Counted from the first letter of the stretch, positions 1-9,219 are shown. The stretch: DNA of 64,000 nucleotides from Okibacterium sp. HSC-33S16 (GCF_024171565.1 NZ_JALJZZ010000001.1:930001-994000); one strand, 5' to 3'. Notes: generated from the letters alone by a model not told the origin. Translations and numbers: made by a program.

Positions 1-701
1 AGATCGGCATCATCGCCGGCATCATCGGCCTCATCCTCGTCGCGATCTATACCCTGTTCCAGTACCGCCTGCTCGGCTTCGTCACGATCGCGTCCCTCGT
101 CGTCGCGGCGGTGCTGACCTACCTGGTGATCGCGATCCTGTCCTGGCGCAACGGCTACCGCCTGTCCTTGGCAGGTGTGGCGGGCCTCATCGTCGCGATT
201 GGGTTTACGGCCGACTCGTTCATCGTCTACTTCGAACGTATTCGAGACGAACTTCGAGACGGCCGTGGTCTTGAGTCCGCGGTTGAAGCGGGTTGGAAGC
301 GCGCCAAACGCACCATTTACGCCTCCAAGGGCGTCAACCTTCTCGCCGCTGTCGTGCTCTACGCACTCGCTGTCGGCAACGTGAAGGGCTTCGCGTTCAC
401 CCTCGGAGTCACGACGATCATCGACGTCCTTGTTGTGCTGATCTTCACCCACCCGACCCTGCAGCTCCTCGCACAGACCCGCTTCTTCGCCAGCGGTCAC
501 CGGCTCTCCGGCCTCGACCCGAACGCGCTCGGTGCCGTGTACCGCGGCCGTGCGCAGTTCCGGGCACCGCAGGCCGCAGTTGCGGGTAAAGCAACGAAGT
601 CCAGCCGTGAGGCCGCCAAACGGCAAACCATCGCAGAACGCAAGCAGGCTGAACTGGTCGCCGCTGGCGCCGGTAAGAAGTCCGAGGAGAAGAAGTCCTA
701 A
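1..701 (+). CDS. secD: Protein translocase subunit SecD, C-terminal fragment
   Basis: The start lies upstream of the window; the open frame begins at base 3 and runs to TAA at 699-701. SecD and SecF form the proton-motive-force-driven membrane complex that pulls secreted proteins through SecYEG. The fragment holds the last membrane segments of SecD, including the family signature GFTADSFIVYFERIRDE near 199-249, then a cytoplasmic tail rich in Lys, Ala and Glu that ends KKSEEKKS. The stop overlaps the secF start by one base (TAATG), so the two are translationally coupled. SecD and SecF are separate proteins here, not a fused SecDF. Confidence 0.96.
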   Translation, partial: IGIIAGIIGLILVAIYTLFQYRLLGFVTIASLVVAAVLTYLVIAILSWRNGYRLSLAGVAGLIVAIGFTADSFIVYFERIRDELRDGRGLESAVEAGWKRAKRTIYASKGVNLLAAVVLYALAVGNVKGFAFTLGVTTIIDVLVVLIFTHPTLQLLAQTRFFASGHRLSGLDPNALGAVYRGRAQFRAPQAAVAGKATKSSREAAKRQTIAERKQAELVAAGAGKKSEEKKS

Positions 702-1711
702 TGGCAAGCCTCACCACATTCGGCAACGACCTGTTCACGGGCAAGCGCTCGTTCAACTTCGTCGGCAACCGCAAAATCTGGTTCAGCGTCGCGATCGTCC
801 TCGTTCTCGCGTCGATCCTGGTTCCCATCGTCAAGGGCGGGTTCAACCTCAGCATCGAGTTCACCGGTGGTTCGCAGTTCACCATCAACTCGGTCGAGGA
901 CACCAATCAAAATAAGGCCACGGATGCTGTCGCCAGCGTCGTTCCCGACGCCGTATCGAAGGTCACCACGGTTGGTGAATCCGCAATCCGGGTCCAGACC
1001 AACCAGCTGACCTCTGCAGACACCAATGACGTCACCACGGCTCTCGCCGAGGCGTTCAACGTACCGGAGTCGGAGGTCACGACGTCCTTCATCGGTGCTT
1101 CCTGGGGGCAGGATGTCACCCGCCAGGCGCTCTCGGGACTTGTGATCTTCCTCGTCTTGGCGTTCATCACGATGGCGATCTACTTCCGTACGTGGAAGAT
1201 GTCCGCTGCCGCCATGATTGCGCTTCTCGACGTTCTCGTCATCACTCTCGGCGTGTACGCGCTCAGCGGCTTTGAGATTAGCCCCGCCGCCATCATCGGA
1301 TTCCTCACCATCCTGGGCTACTCGCTCTACGATACGGTTGTGGTGTTCGACAAGATTCGGGAGAACACAACCGAAGACGGCGACAACGCTCCACGCACCT
1401 TTGCTGAGAGCGTAAACCTCGCCGTCAACCAAACGCTTGTGCGCTCGATTAACACGTCAGTTGTCGCGGCGCTCCCCGTCGGGTCGATCCTCATCATCGG
1501 AGACTTCCTGCTCGGCGCCGAGACCCTGCGCGACATTTCACTGTCACTGTTCGTCGGTATTCTCGTGGCCACTTACTCGACGATCTTTGTTGCGGCTCCG
1601 CTCTATGCGCTCTTCCGCCAGAACGAACCGGAGATCAAGAAGCGCGACGCTCGCGTCCTCGCGGCGCGCGCGCGTGCTGCTTCAGACGATGCGGTTGTCC
1701 CTGCGGTCTAG
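701..1711 (+). CDS. secF: Protein translocase subunit SecF
   Basis: This is the 336-residue partner of SecD in the accessory Sec complex of the cytoplasmic membrane. The first membrane segment is at about residues 27-44 and is followed by an extracytoplasmic domain containing IEFTGGSQF. Five further membrane helices lie after about residue 148. The conserved SecF/SecD sequence GYSLYDTVVVFDKIREN is present around residue 206, and the C-terminal tail is basic. The ATG overlaps the secD stop by one base. The length is normal for a stand-alone SecF. The next gene, rel, starts 45 bases after the stop and has its own candidate promoter. Confidence 0.97.
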   Translation: MASLTTFGNDLFTGKRSFNFVGNRKIWFSVAIVLVLASILVPIVKGGFNLSIEFTGGSQFTINSVEDTNQNKATDAVASVVPDAVSKVTTVGESAIRVQTNQLTSADTNDVTTALAEAFNVPESEVTTSFIGASWGQDVTRQALSGLVIFLVLAFITMAIYFRTWKMSAAAMIALLDVLVITLGVYALSGFEISPAAIIGFLTILGYSLYDTVVVFDKIRENTTEDGDNAPRTFAESVNLAVNQTLVRSINTSVVAALPVGSILIIGDFLLGAETLRDISLSLFVGILVATYSTIFVAAPLYALFRQNEPEIKKRDARVLAARARAASDDAVVPAV

Positions 1712-1714
1712 AAC

Positions 1715-1735
1715 CGTTCCGGAACGCGGGATAAT
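1715..1735 (+). promoter_or_regulatory. Candidate rel promoter with a 12-bp palindrome
   Basis: A perfect palindrome, CGTTCCGGAACG (1715-1726), sits three bases upstream of a good -10 hexamer, GATAAT (1730-1735), and 21 bases before the rel ATG. The palindrome would lie in the -35/-10 spacer, a usual repressor position. No clear -35 is visible. The arms are GTTC-CG-GAAC, the reverse orientation of the actinobacterial LexA box, so I do not call it an SOS box. This is sequence inference only. Confidence 0.35.
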
Positions 1736-1756
1736 GGAAGCTTCGGAGGTGAGCGA

Positions 1757-4003
1757 ATGACGGAGACACAATCGTCGAGCGCGTCCCTTCGACGCCTGGT
1801 TCCGCGAATTTTTTCGAAGGCGCAGCCAGCCGGTGCCGTAGACCGGCTTGTGCGCACCGCACGCCTGCACCATCCGAAGGCCGACCTCGCGGTCATCGAG
1901 CGCGCGTACATCGTCGCCGAGCGCGCGCACCGCGGCCAGAAGCGGCAAAGCGGTGAGCCGTACATCACTCACCCTGTCGCCGTCGCACAGATTCTCGCTG
2001 ACCTCGGAATCGGGCCGAAGACGTTGGCCGCAGCGCTTCTGCACGACACGGTCGAAGACACCGACTACGCGCTTGACGACCTCCGTGCCGAGTTTGGCGA
2101 TGAGGTCGCGATGCTTGTCGACGGAGTGACCAAGCTCGACAAGGTCAAGTACGGGGAGAGCGCACAGGCCGAAACTGTACGCAAGATGATCGTGGCAATG
2201 TCCAAAGACATCCGCGTTCTGGTTATCAAGCTTGCTGACCGCCTGCACAACGCCCGCACCTGGGGCTTCGTGCCGGCCGAGAAGGCCGCCAAGAAAGCCA
2301 CCGAGACGCTCGAGATCTACGCGCCTCTCGCGCATCGCCTAGGAATCCAGACCATCAAGTGGGAGCTTGAAGACCTGTCCTTCGCCGTCCTTTATCCCAA
2401 GCTCTATGCGGAGATCGAAAGCCTCGTCAAGCAGCGCACGCCGCAGCGTGAAGAACTTGTGCAAACGGTCATCGACTCGGTCAACGAAGACCTGAAAGCA
2501 GCGAAGATTCGCGGCAAGGTCGTCGGTCGGCCAAAGCAGTACTACTCGATCTACCAGAAGATGATCGTGCGCGGTCGTGATTTCGACGAAATCTACGACC
2601 TGGTTGGAATCCGTGTGCTGGTGAACTCCGTACGGGATTGCTACGCGGTGCTCGGTGCCATCCACGCTCGATGGACGCCAATCCCCGGCCGGTTCAAGGA
2701 CTACATCGCCACACCGAAGTACAACCTGTACCAGTCGCTGCACACCACGGTGATCGGTCCGCAGGGCAAGAGTGTCGAGATTCAGATTCGCACGCATGAG
2801 ATGCACCAACACGCCGAATACGGCGTCGCTGCGCACTGGAAGTACAAAGAGAACGTCAACGGTGGCAAGGGTTCGTCCAAGGCCACCGAAAACGACATGG
2901 TGTGGCTCGCGCACATTTCCGACTGGCAGGCAGAGACCAGCGACCCTGGGGAGTTCCTCGATTCCCTCAGGTTCGAGATCGGCGCCAAAGAGGTCTACGT
3001 CTTCACCCCAAAGGGCCGCGTCATCGGCCTGCCGGCCGGAGCAACGCCCGTCGACTTCGCCTATGCCGTTCACACCGAAATTGGTCACCGCACGATGGGC
3101 GCCAAGGTCAACGGCCGACTCGTCCCGCTGGAGTCGGAGCTCAATAGCGGTGACGTCGTCGAGGTGTTCACGTCGAAGAATCCCGACTCCGGCCCCAGCC
3201 AGGACTGGCTCAGCTTCGTCAAGAGCACTCGTGCCCGCAACAAGATCCGTCAGTGGTTCACGAAAGAACGTCGCGACGAGGCGATAGAGCAGGGCAAGGA
3301 TGCCATTGCTCGCGCCATGCGCAAGCAGAACCTGCCGCTTCAGAAGCTCATGAGCCAGGACTCGTTCGCCGAGGTTGCGTCCCAGATGCGCTACGAAGAC
3401 GTCTCAGCGCTCTATGCGGCCGTCGGAGAAGGCCACGTTTCGACGCAGTCTGTACTTGAGAAGGTCGCCGCCCTCCTGCAGGGCGACACCGAGGCGGAAC
3501 AAGCGGCCATCGACTTCCCGGTGCGCGGTCGCACGCGATCGGTCACACACAGCGACTCCGGAGTGCTCGTTCGCGGCGCCCCCGACATTCTCGTCAAACT
3601 GTCGAAGTGTTGCACCCCAGTACCCGGCGACGACATCGTGGGCTTTGTGACACGGGGCTCCGGGGTGTCTGTGCACCGAAGCGATTGCCACAACGTGCAG
3701 GAGCTCCTCAAGGAGCCCGAGCGCATGATCGACGTCGAGTGGGCGCCGAGCTCGAAGAGCCTCTTCCTTGTGCACATCCAGGTTGAGGCGCTTGATCGCG
3801 CCGGACTGCTCAGCGACGTGACACGCGTGCTCAGCGAACATCACGTCAACATTCTCTCGGCCACGGTGTCGACCTCGAACAACAGGCTCGCCATCTCCCG
3901 GTTCGTCTTCGAGATGGGCGACACCACGCACCTCGAGAGGGTGCTCAACGCCGTGCGTCGGATCGACGCTGTGTACGACGTCTATCGCGTCAACGGCGGG
4001 TAA
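1757..4003 (+). CDS. rel: Bifunctional (p)ppGpp synthetase/hydrolase Rel (RSH family)
   Basis: This is a full-length 748-residue long RSH enzyme, which makes and degrades (p)ppGpp for the stringent response. An N-terminal HD hydrolase domain carries HDTVEDT at residues 96-102. The RelA_SpoT synthetase domain contains [19 protein letters not shown]. The RxKD form in that domain is typical of bifunctional Rel enzymes, whereas synthetase-only RelA has ExDD. A TGS domain (about 415-480), a conserved CC motif (CCTPVPGDD, from residue 618) and a C-terminal ACT domain (about 668-748) follow. GGAGG seven bases upstream supports the ATG. The 3' end overlaps the convergent gene by 14 bases. Confidence 0.97.
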   Translation: MTETQSSSASLRRLVPRIFSKAQPAGAVDRLVRTARLHHPKADLAVIERAYIVAERAHRGQKRQSGEPYITHPVAVAQILADLGIGPKTLAAALLHDTVEDTDYALDDLRAEFGDEVAMLVDGVTKLDKVKYGESAQAETVRKMIVAMSKDIRVLVIKLADRLHNARTWGFVPAEKAAKKATETLEIYAPLAHRLGIQTIKWELEDLSFAVLYPKLYAEIESLVKQRTPQREELVQTVIDSVNEDLKAAKIRGKVVGRPKQYYSIYQKMIVRGRDFDEIYDLVGIRVLVNSVRDCYAVLGAIHARWTPIPGRFKDYIATPKYNLYQSLHTTVIGPQGKSVEIQIRTHEMHQHAEYGVAAHWKYKENVNGGKGSSKATENDMVWLAHISDWQAETSDPGEFLDSLRFEIGAKEVYVFTPKGRVIGLPAGATPVDFAYAVHTEIGHRTMGAKVNGRLVPLESELNSGDVVEVFTSKNPDSGPSQDWLSFVKSTRARNKIRQWFTKERRDEAIEQGKDAIARAMRKQNLPLQKLMSQDSFAEVASQMRYEDVSALYAAVGEGHVSTQSVLEKVAALLQGDTEAEQAAIDFPVRGRTRSVTHSDSGVLVRGAPDILVKLSKCCTPVPGDDIVGFVTRGSGVSVHRSDCHNVQELLKEPERMIDVEWAPSSKSLFLVHIQVEALDRAGLLSDVTRVLSEHHVNILSATVSTSNNRLAISRFVFEMGDTTHLERVLNAVRRIDAVYDVYRVNGG

Positions 4004-4475
4004 CTCCCTCTTCGATCAGGCGCTCCCGCAGCTGAGCCATATGGGTGAACGTGGGGGAGCGCGAGCCCTGCCTCGAAAGGTCGCGGAGCGTGCGATCCAC
4101 GGTGGTCACCCGCATCCCGGCGATGAGCATCTCGTCCTCGTCACGCAGCAAGAGTTCGCGCTGGCGGAATCTCGGCGGCAGCCGCACGGTAGCGCGCTCG
4201 TCCGCCCGTACGCTCAGTTCGTGTTGCCACGGCGCCTGGTCGATCGCTCCGTGAATCCAGGCAGCGCTGGGCCCGGTCGCGATCAGGTGTCGCACCGCAG
4301 GAACGCGAGGGAGAGACGATCGGAGCGCCCGGGCACGGATGTCTCTCCCGTCGGGCTCGTCCACACAAATGAACGCTTCATCCAATCGCACGACGTCGCC
4401 GTCCTGACAGGCGGCGCAGAGTTCTGCGAGTGGCAGGAACATCGAGTCGAGGATCGGGGGTAGGAGACGGGGCAT
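3990..4475 (-). CDS. AbiEi-like (type IV antitoxin family) domain protein
   Basis: This 161-residue cytoplasmic protein is convergent with rel and overlaps it by 14 bases. The central motif ([10 protein letters not shown]) and the C-terminal [11 protein letters not shown]-like segment ([15 protein letters not shown]) resemble the AbiEi/transcriptional-regulator-like proteins common in Microbacteriaceae. Those proteins are often annotated as type IV toxin-antitoxin antitoxins. No AbiEii-type nucleotidyltransferase toxin lies beside it, so a working toxin-antitoxin pair is not supported here. The recognisable winged-helix N-terminus of full AbiEi is not obvious. No good Shine-Dalgarno precedes the ATG, and it lies 32 bases downstream of the terminator of the upstream gene. 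The coding call is fairly sure; the function is unknown. Confidence 0.72.
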   Translation of the reverse strand: MPRLLPPILDSMFLPLAELCAACQDGDVVRLDEAFICVDEPDGRDIRARALRSSLPRVPAVRHLIATGPSAAWIHGAIDQAPWQHELSVRADERATVRLPPRFRQRELLLRDEDEMLIAGMRVTTVDRTLRDLSRQGSRSPTFTHMAQLRERLIEEGVTRR

Positions 4476-4507
4476 GACACCAGCCTGAGGCGTGGCCGGA
4501 CAAACGA

Positions 4508-4548
4508 AACGGCGGGGGCGACTCTGTGAACAAGTCGACCCCGCCGTT
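4508..4548 (-). terminator. Intrinsic terminator of the DUF349 gene
   Basis: A 15-bp G+C-rich stem pairs 4508-4522 with 4534-4548, with one mismatch and an 11-base loop. On the minus strand it starts 18 bases after the stop of the DUF349 gene and is followed by a weak T-rich stretch (TCGTTTG). It separates that gene from the AbiEi-like gene further downstream. Confidence 0.75.
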
Positions 4549-4565
4549 ACGGTTGTGGATGGAAC

Positions 4566-5798
4566 CTAAGAAAGAGCGTTGAGCCACACCTTGCGCGCTT
4601 CGAGCGCTTCGGTTGCGGCATCGATCTTTGACTTATCGCCGGTGGCTTTGGCGTCCTCCAACTCAGCCTCGAGCTTGGCGATTGCTGCGTTCAACTGGCC
4701 GGCAAGTCCTTCGGTGCGCGCCTTGGTTTCTGGGTTGTTCTTGGTCCAGTGGTCCTCGTCGAGCTTTTTGAGGTGGTTCTCGACCTTGCGAAGCCGGTCT
4801 TCGACCACTCGTACCTGGTCCCGAGGGACCTTTCCAATCTCATCCCACCGACGCTGGATCGAAGCGAGAGCGGAACGGAGTTTGTCCCGGTTGTTCTCCG
4901 AGAGGAGAGGCTCTGCCTCGTCGAGCAATGCGAGCTTGGCCTGCAGGTTTTCAGCGAATTCGGCGTTGTCGATAGCGTCGATTTCAGACTTCGCGGCGTA
5001 GATCGCGTCGCCGGCAGCCTTGAAACGGGCCCACAGCGCATCGTCGTGACGCTTTCCTGCGCGGCCGGACTTCTTCCACTCGTCCAGAAGGGCTCGGTAG
5101 CCGGGAATCCCGTCTGCGCCCTTGGGAACCAGGGCTTCAGCCTGGTCGATGAGCTGTTGCTTGCGGGTCTTGGCGTCGCGGTGCACGGAATCGAGCTCCG
5201 CGAAGAACGCGCGTCGGTTCTGTTCGATGGATGACTTCGCGGTCCGGAATCGCTTCCACAGGTCGTTGGCTTCACCCTTGGGCAGCTTGGGGCCCTCCTG
5301 CTGGTGAGTCTGCCACTGTGCGAACAACGCGTTGATTTGTTCAGTCGTTGTCTTCCACTGGGCTTTCGCAGGATCCTGCGCCGCCAGCTTCTCCGCTTCA
5401 ACCACAATCGCCGTACGTGTCGCGATCGCTTCTGCGACAGCGGCCTTCGCCTCTTCGACCTGGTGTTCGGTCAGTTCGCCGACGGTCGAGTCGAGCGCGG
5501 CCACCCTGGACTTCAAAGTGGCGAGATCGCCGACCGCATTCGCGTTCTCCAGCGTGGAGGCGAGATGCGCGACAGCCTTAGCGACGTCGGCGGCTGGCGC
5601 ACCGCGCTTGACGCGCTGCTCGAGAAGCGTGACCTGTCCGGCCAGCTCGGTGAACTTGCGGGTGAAGTAAGCGAGTGCTTCTTCAGCCGTGCCGTCGGGA
5701 TACTGCCCAACCTCACGCCAGTTATCGTCGCCCTCGCGTACGAAAACGGCGCCGGACTCGTCTACGCGACCCCACGGTTGCTGCTCAGAATTAGACAC
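4566..5798 (-). CDS. DUF349 domain-containing protein
   Basis: This is an acidic, highly charged, largely helical cytoplasmic protein of about 410 residues. It contains several DUF349-type repeats, seen as recurring W(K/R) segments such as AQWKTTTEQINALFAQW, LWKRFRTAKS and LWARFKAAGDAIYAAK. Coiled-coil character is likely throughout. The family is conserved in Actinobacteria with no established biochemical role. Two GTG starts are possible, at 5807 and 5798. The second gives the conserved N-terminus SNSEQQPWGRVD and sits eight bases after AAGG, so I chose it. The gene is monocistronic, bounded by a candidate promoter and the hairpin downstream. Confidence 0.9.
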   Translation of the reverse strand: MSNSEQQPWGRVDESGAVFVREGDDNWREVGQYPDGTAEEALAYFTRKFTELAGQVTLLEQRVKRGAPAADVAKAVAHLASTLENANAVGDLATLKSRVAALDSTVGELTEHQVEEAKAAVAEAIATRTAIVVEAEKLAAQDPAKAQWKTTTEQINALFAQWQTHQQEGPKLPKGEANDLWKRFRTAKSSIEQNRRAFFAELDSVHRDAKTRKQQLIDQAEALVPKGADGIPGYRALLDEWKKSGRAGKRHDDALWARFKAAGDAIYAAKSEIDAIDNAEFAENLQAKLALLDEAEPLLSENNRDKLRSALASIQRRWDEIGKVPRDQVRVVEDRLRKVENHLKKLDEDHWTKNNPETKARTEGLAGQLNAAIAKLEAELEDAKATGDKSKIDAATEALEARKVWLNALS

Positions 5799-5851
5799 GT
5801 GCCTCACCTTGCTTGAATATCGCGCGAGTGCGCGACCGGAAACTCTGGTCC

Positions 5852-5857
5852 AGCCTA
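5852..5857 (-). promoter_or_regulatory. Candidate -10 for the DUF349 gene
   Basis: Read on the minus strand the hexamer is TAGGCT, an actinobacterial-type -10, 53 bases upstream of the chosen GTG. The same hexamer occurs before rpe. No convincing -35 is seen. Confidence 0.3.
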
Positions 5858-5899
5858 TTACGTGAACCGCTCCCGACGGGAAAGGCCACGAGCCCTTGG

Positions 5900-6694
5900 T
5901 TACTGGAGGGTCACACTCGTGATTGACACCGGGATGGCAGGAGTACCGTCGGAGGACCCGTCAGCAATACCCGCGTCGACCACCTGTGCCTTGAGTTCGT
6001 CGAGTCCGCTGGTGACCTTGCCCAGCACGGTGTACCCACCGGCCGTGTCCGAGGGAATGGTCGTGTCGTCATAGACGATGAAGAACTGGCTGCCCATGCT
6101 GTAGGCATTGTCGCTCTGTCGAGCCATCGCGAGGGTGCCGGCGGGGTAGACGTTGTCTTCAGGGGCGTTCTCGATGGGCCCGTAACTGTAGCCAGGCCCA
6201 CCGGCCCCCGTGCCTTCCGGGTCTCCGCACTGCAGAACGAAGAATCCGCCGTTGGTTAGCCGATGGCAGCTGATGCCGTTGTAGAAGCCGCTCTGCGACA
6301 GCGAAAGGAACGATGAGACACCCTGCGGCGCCGCCGCACCATCGACTTCAATGCCGAGATCGATGTCGTTAACGGTCATCGACCCGGCCCACACGCGTCC
6401 CTCAGCCAGATCCGCGTCGGGCACATCCCCCATATTGGTTCCAGCCGGTGCGGTTTCGCTGGGGCTGGCCGAAGGCGTCGGCTCCGCCGTTGGAGCGCCA
6501 GGTCCAGCCGAGAAATACGCAATCTGACCGGCAGTCACCGCAGCGGCGATCACCACGAGAGCAACGCCGGCGATCCAGTTGTCGCGAACACGCCGCTTGA
6601 CGCGGTACTCGTGCATCGCGCGACGGGCCTTGTATCCCTTGAGACGTTCGCGGTTCTCGCGAGCCTGGCGCTCGTCAGTCCTGCTGGGTGCCAC
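5900..6694 (-). CDS. Membrane-anchored cyclophilin-type peptidylprolyl isomerase
   Basis: The 264-residue protein has a basic cytoplasmic N-terminus, one membrane segment (about residues 40-62, IAGVALVVIAAAVTAGQIAYF), a Pro/Ser/Thr-rich linker and an extracytoplasmic cyclophilin domain from about residue 100 to the end. Family motifs include YNGISCHRLTNGGFFVLQCGD with the catalytic-type Arg after His, GTLAMAR, and GSQFFIVYDD. It probably speeds proline isomerisation in exported proteins. The GTG at 6694 is chosen because GGAGG lies seven bases upstream; a longer frame upstream lacks this. Its position near secDF and rel is the usual actinobacterial order. Confidence 0.92.
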   Translation of the reverse strand: MAPSRTDERQARENRERLKGYKARRAMHEYRVKRRVRDNWIAGVALVVIAAAVTAGQIAYFSAGPGAPTAEPTPSASPSETAPAGTNMGDVPDADLAEGRVWAGSMTVNDIDLGIEVDGAAAPQGVSSFLSLSQSGFYNGISCHRLTNGGFFVLQCGDPEGTGAGGPGYSYGPIENAPEDNVYPAGTLAMARQSDNAYSMGSQFFIVYDDTTIPSDTAGGYTVLGKVTSGLDELKAQVVDAGIADGSSDGTPAIPVSITSVTLQ

Positions 6695-6765
6695 GTAGTT
6701 CCTCCGTCGGATGGGCGCTCGTGCGCCGATTCTCGAGACCCGCACAAGTGGCAGTCTCCCGATGA

Positions 6766-6795
6766 ACTTTACGGTGCTCGTTCTTCTCGATCCAA
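6766..6795 (-). promoter_or_regulatory. Candidate promoter of the cyclophilin gene
   Basis: On the minus strand, TTGGAT (6795-6790) and TAAAGT (6771-6766) are separated by 18 bases and lie about 70 bases upstream of the GTG. The match to consensus is moderate. Confidence 0.32.
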
Positions 6796-6892
6796 ATGGC
6801 GCAAGGGTGAGCCGTTTTCCTCAGGGTCGCGCGGGTCACGGCACACGGTTGGCAGGGCGAGCCGTGTGGAGGGCGTTGTCAGCGGTGACGGA

Positions 6893-6898
6893 TAGCCT
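6893..6898 (+). promoter_or_regulatory. Candidate -10 for leaderless rarA mRNA
   Basis: TAGCCT ends exactly six bases before the rarA ATG, and no Shine-Dalgarno sequence is present. That spacing places the transcription start at or next to the start codon, as in leaderless actinobacterial mRNAs. The call is by pattern only. Confidence 0.35.
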
Positions 6899-6904
6899 TG
6901 GTCC

Positions 6905-8371
6905 ATGGCAAACACGACGGCAGGGTTGCACTCAGGCAGCGTCCCCCTTGCCGTACGTATGCGACCCAAAAGCCTTGATGAAGTCGCCGGGCAACGACAC
7001 CTGCTGAAGCCGGGGTCCCCGCTCGTCAGTCTCGCGCACAGCAAGTCCGGAGACCAGGGCAGTGTTTCCGTCATCCTGTGGGGCCCACCCGGCACCGGCA
7101 AGACGACGATTGCCCAGTCGATTGCGCACAGTTCAGGGCGTCGCTTTGTCGAACTTTCAGCCGTATCCGCGGGCGTTCGTGACGTTCGTCAGGTGATGGA
7201 CGAGGCGATGACCAGTCGCGACCTCTACGGGCTCTCGACCGTTCTCTTCCTCGACGAGATTCATCGCTTCAGTAAGGCGCAGCAAGACGCTCTTCTTCCC
7301 GGCGTCGAGAACGGCTGGGTAATCCTCGTCGCTGCGACAACAGAGAACCCGTCGTTCTCGGTGATCTCGCCACTACTCTCGCGTTCGCTTCTCCTCACAC
7401 TCGAACAACTCAGCGATGAGGATCTCCGCGTGGTCGTCGATCGTGCGATTGACGACCCGAGAGGCCTGGGCGGGCGATTTGAGGTGACGGATGACGCGAG
7501 AGATACCATCATTCGACTCGCCTCCGGCGATGCCCGTCGAGCACTGACGGCCCTCGAGGCTGCCTCCGTCAGCGCGGACTCGCTGTCCAACCCAGACTCA
7601 GACGCGGAACTGGCCGAACCGTTATCCCCCGATGGCGAGGATGATGACGAAGGCGACGACGACGACGACGAGTCAGCGATAACCACGGCGAACGCTCCTG
7701 AGGACGAAACGCCGTCATCCGTTCGCAGACCGGTGATTACGGCGGATGTCGTTGCAAGCGCCGTGGACCGGGCTCTTCTGCGCTACGACCGCAACGGTGA
7801 CGAGCATTACGACGTCATCAGCGCATTCATTAAGTCCATTCGCGGATCCGACGTTGATGCCGCGCTGCACTACCTGGCCCGCATGATCGAAGCAGGGGAG
7901 GACCCCCGCTTCATTTCACGCCGCATCATTGTCAGCGCCTCCGAAGATATCGGCATGGCAGATCCCCATGCGCTGTCCGTCGCGGTCGCCGCCGCCGACG
8001 CTGTTCAGTTCATCGGCATGCCAGAGGGCCGCATTCCACTCGCCGAGGCAGTGGTCTATCTCGCGACGGCCGCAAAATCGAACGCGTCATACGTCGCCAT
8101 CAATCGGGCCATCGCCGATGTCAAGGCTGGTAACTTCGGCCGTGTGCCCAAACCCCTGCGCGATGCGCACTATGCGGGTGCCAAGCGCCTAGGCCACGGG
8201 AAGGGGTATCGGTACCCCCACGACTCGGAGGTCGGAGTCGTGGAGCAGCAGTATCTTCCCGATGAACTCCGCGGGGTGCGGTACTACCAGCCAACACAGC
8301 ACGGCAATGAGCGGGACGTCTCGTCGAGGCTCGCCAAGCTGCTGCGGATTGTTCGCGGGGGTCGCGGCTGA
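6905..8371 (+). CDS. rarA: Replication-associated recombination protein A (RarA/MgsA AAA+ ATPase)
   Basis: The 488-residue AAA+ clamp-loader-like ATPase acts at stalled replication forks. Walker A (GPPGTGKTT) is at residues 60-68, Walker B (LFLDEIHR) at 114-121, and a sensor motif ATTENPSF follows. The C-terminal MgsA oligomerisation domain includes [17 protein letters not shown]. Odd feature: between the AAA+ lid and the C-terminal region (about residues 228-272) lies a very acidic low-complexity insert with a run of Asp and Glu, not typical of E. coli RarA. The gene is divergent from the cyclophilin gene and upstream of rpsD, a common actinobacterial order. Confidence 0.96.
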   Translation: MANTTAGLHSGSVPLAVRMRPKSLDEVAGQRHLLKPGSPLVSLAHSKSGDQGSVSVILWGPPGTGKTTIAQSIAHSSGRRFVELSAVSAGVRDVRQVMDEAMTSRDLYGLSTVLFLDEIHRFSKAQQDALLPGVENGWVILVAATTENPSFSVISPLLSRSLLLTLEQLSDEDLRVVVDRAIDDPRGLGGRFEVTDDARDTIIRLASGDARRALTALEAASVSADSLSNPDSDAELAEPLSPDGEDDDEGDDDDDESAITTANAPEDETPSSVRRPVITADVVASAVDRALLRYDRNGDEHYDVISAFIKSIRGSDVDAALHYLARMIEAGEDPRFISRRIIVSASEDIGMADPHALSVAVAAADAVQFIGMPEGRIPLAEAVVYLATAAKSNASYVAINRAIADVKAGNFGRVPKPLRDAHYAGAKRLGHGKGYRYPHDSEVGVVEQQYLPDELRGVRYYQPTQHGNERDVSSRLAKLLRIVRGGRG

Positions 8372-8374
8372 GCC

Positions 8375-8383
8375 GTGTTAGGA
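8375..8383 (+). promoter_or_regulatory. Candidate extended -10 promoter for rpsD
   Basis: TGTTAGGAT is an extended -10 (TG, one base, TAGGAT) just after the rarA stop. It would give an rpsD leader of roughly 150 bases. A second possibility is TTGACG with AACTGT, 17 bases apart, about 90 bases before the start. The 170-base gap otherwise holds no gene. Confidence 0.3.
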
Positions 8384-8541
8384 TTATTGCTGGCCTAGGC
8401 CCGGTTTGAATGTATGGCTGCACTGAATCGGGTTGACGGACATGTTCATTAGCCGAACTGTTCCGGCTCACCCCTCTAACTTTCCGGTTGCACTTCTGTG
8501 CGCCGGCATCACATTGTCAGAGATTCCATCGAAAGGAAACC

Positions 8542-9171
8542 GTGTCTACCAAGTCACGTACCCGTAGCAAGACCCGCCTGTCGCGGTCGCTGGGCATTGC
8601 CCTCACCCCGAAGGCAGCAAAGTACCTCGAGAAGCGTCCGTACGCTCCGGGCGAGCACGGCCGCACCAAGCGCAAGACCGACTCCGACTACGCTGTGCGT
8701 CTTCGCGAGAAGCAGCGTCTGCGCGCCCAGTACGGCATCCGCGAGAAGCAGCTGAAGATCGCCTTCGAAGAAGCTCGTCGCGTCAAGGGCCTGACGGGTG
8801 AAAACCTCGTCGAGATCCTCGAGACCCGCCTCGACGCTCTCCTCGTGCGCTCGGCTATCGCCCGCACCACCGCTCAGGCTCGCCAGATGGTCGTGCACCG
8901 TCACATCCTCGTTGACGGCCAGATCGTTGACCGCCCGTCCTTCCGCGTCAAGCCGGGACAGCTCATTCACGTCAAGGCACGCAGCGAAGGCACCGAGCCT
9001 TTCCAGGTTGCAGCGGCCGGCGGACACGTCGACGTTCTTCCGAAGCTTCCTCCGTACCTCGAGGTAGAGCTCGACAAGCTTCAGGCACGCCTCGTTCGCG
9101 CCCCGAAGCGCGCAGAGGTCCCCGTGACCTGTGAAGTCCAGCTCGTCGTTGAGTACTACGCAGCACGCTAA
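8542..9171 (+). CDS. rpsD: 30S ribosomal protein S4
   Basis: This 209-residue small-subunit protein nucleates assembly by binding 16S rRNA. The N-terminus (STKSRTRSKTRLSRSLGI) lacks the four zinc-binding cysteines, so it is the C-minus form. The S4 RNA-binding domain covers about residues 99-160 and includes RTTAQARQMVVHRHILVDG. GTG at 8542 is chosen because GAAAGGA precedes it at good spacing and the resulting length matches the family. It stands alone from the alpha operon, as in many Actinobacteria, with its own leader and a strong terminator. Confidence 0.97.
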   Translation: MSTKSRTRSKTRLSRSLGIALTPKAAKYLEKRPYAPGEHGRTKRKTDSDYAVRLREKQRLRAQYGIREKQLKIAFEEARRVKGLTGENLVEILETRLDALLVRSAIARTTAQARQMVVHRHILVDGQIVDRPSFRVKPGQLIHVKARSEGTEPFQVAAAGGHVDVLPKLPPYLEVELDKLQARLVRAPKRAEVPVTCEVQLVVEYYAAR

Positions 9172-9185
9172 AAACAGCATTATGG

Positions 9186-9219
9186 ACGGGGTCGCGGCAT
9201 CTGCCGCGGCCCCGTTTTT
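9186..9219 (+). terminator. Intrinsic terminator of rpsD
   Basis: A stem of about 13 bp (ACGGGGTCGCGGC pairing with GCCGCGGCCCCGT, one wobble) has a very short loop and is followed by five T. It starts 15 bases after the rpsD stop. Confidence 0.88.

Noticed and set aside
1715-1726. SOS (LexA) box before rel
   Set aside because: The actinobacterial box reads GAAC-N4-GTTC; this palindrome has the half-sites reversed and spaced by two bases.
3990-4475. Complete AbiE type IV toxin-antitoxin system
   Set aside because: Only an AbiEi-like protein is present; neighbours are rel and a DUF349 gene, with no AbiEii-type toxin.
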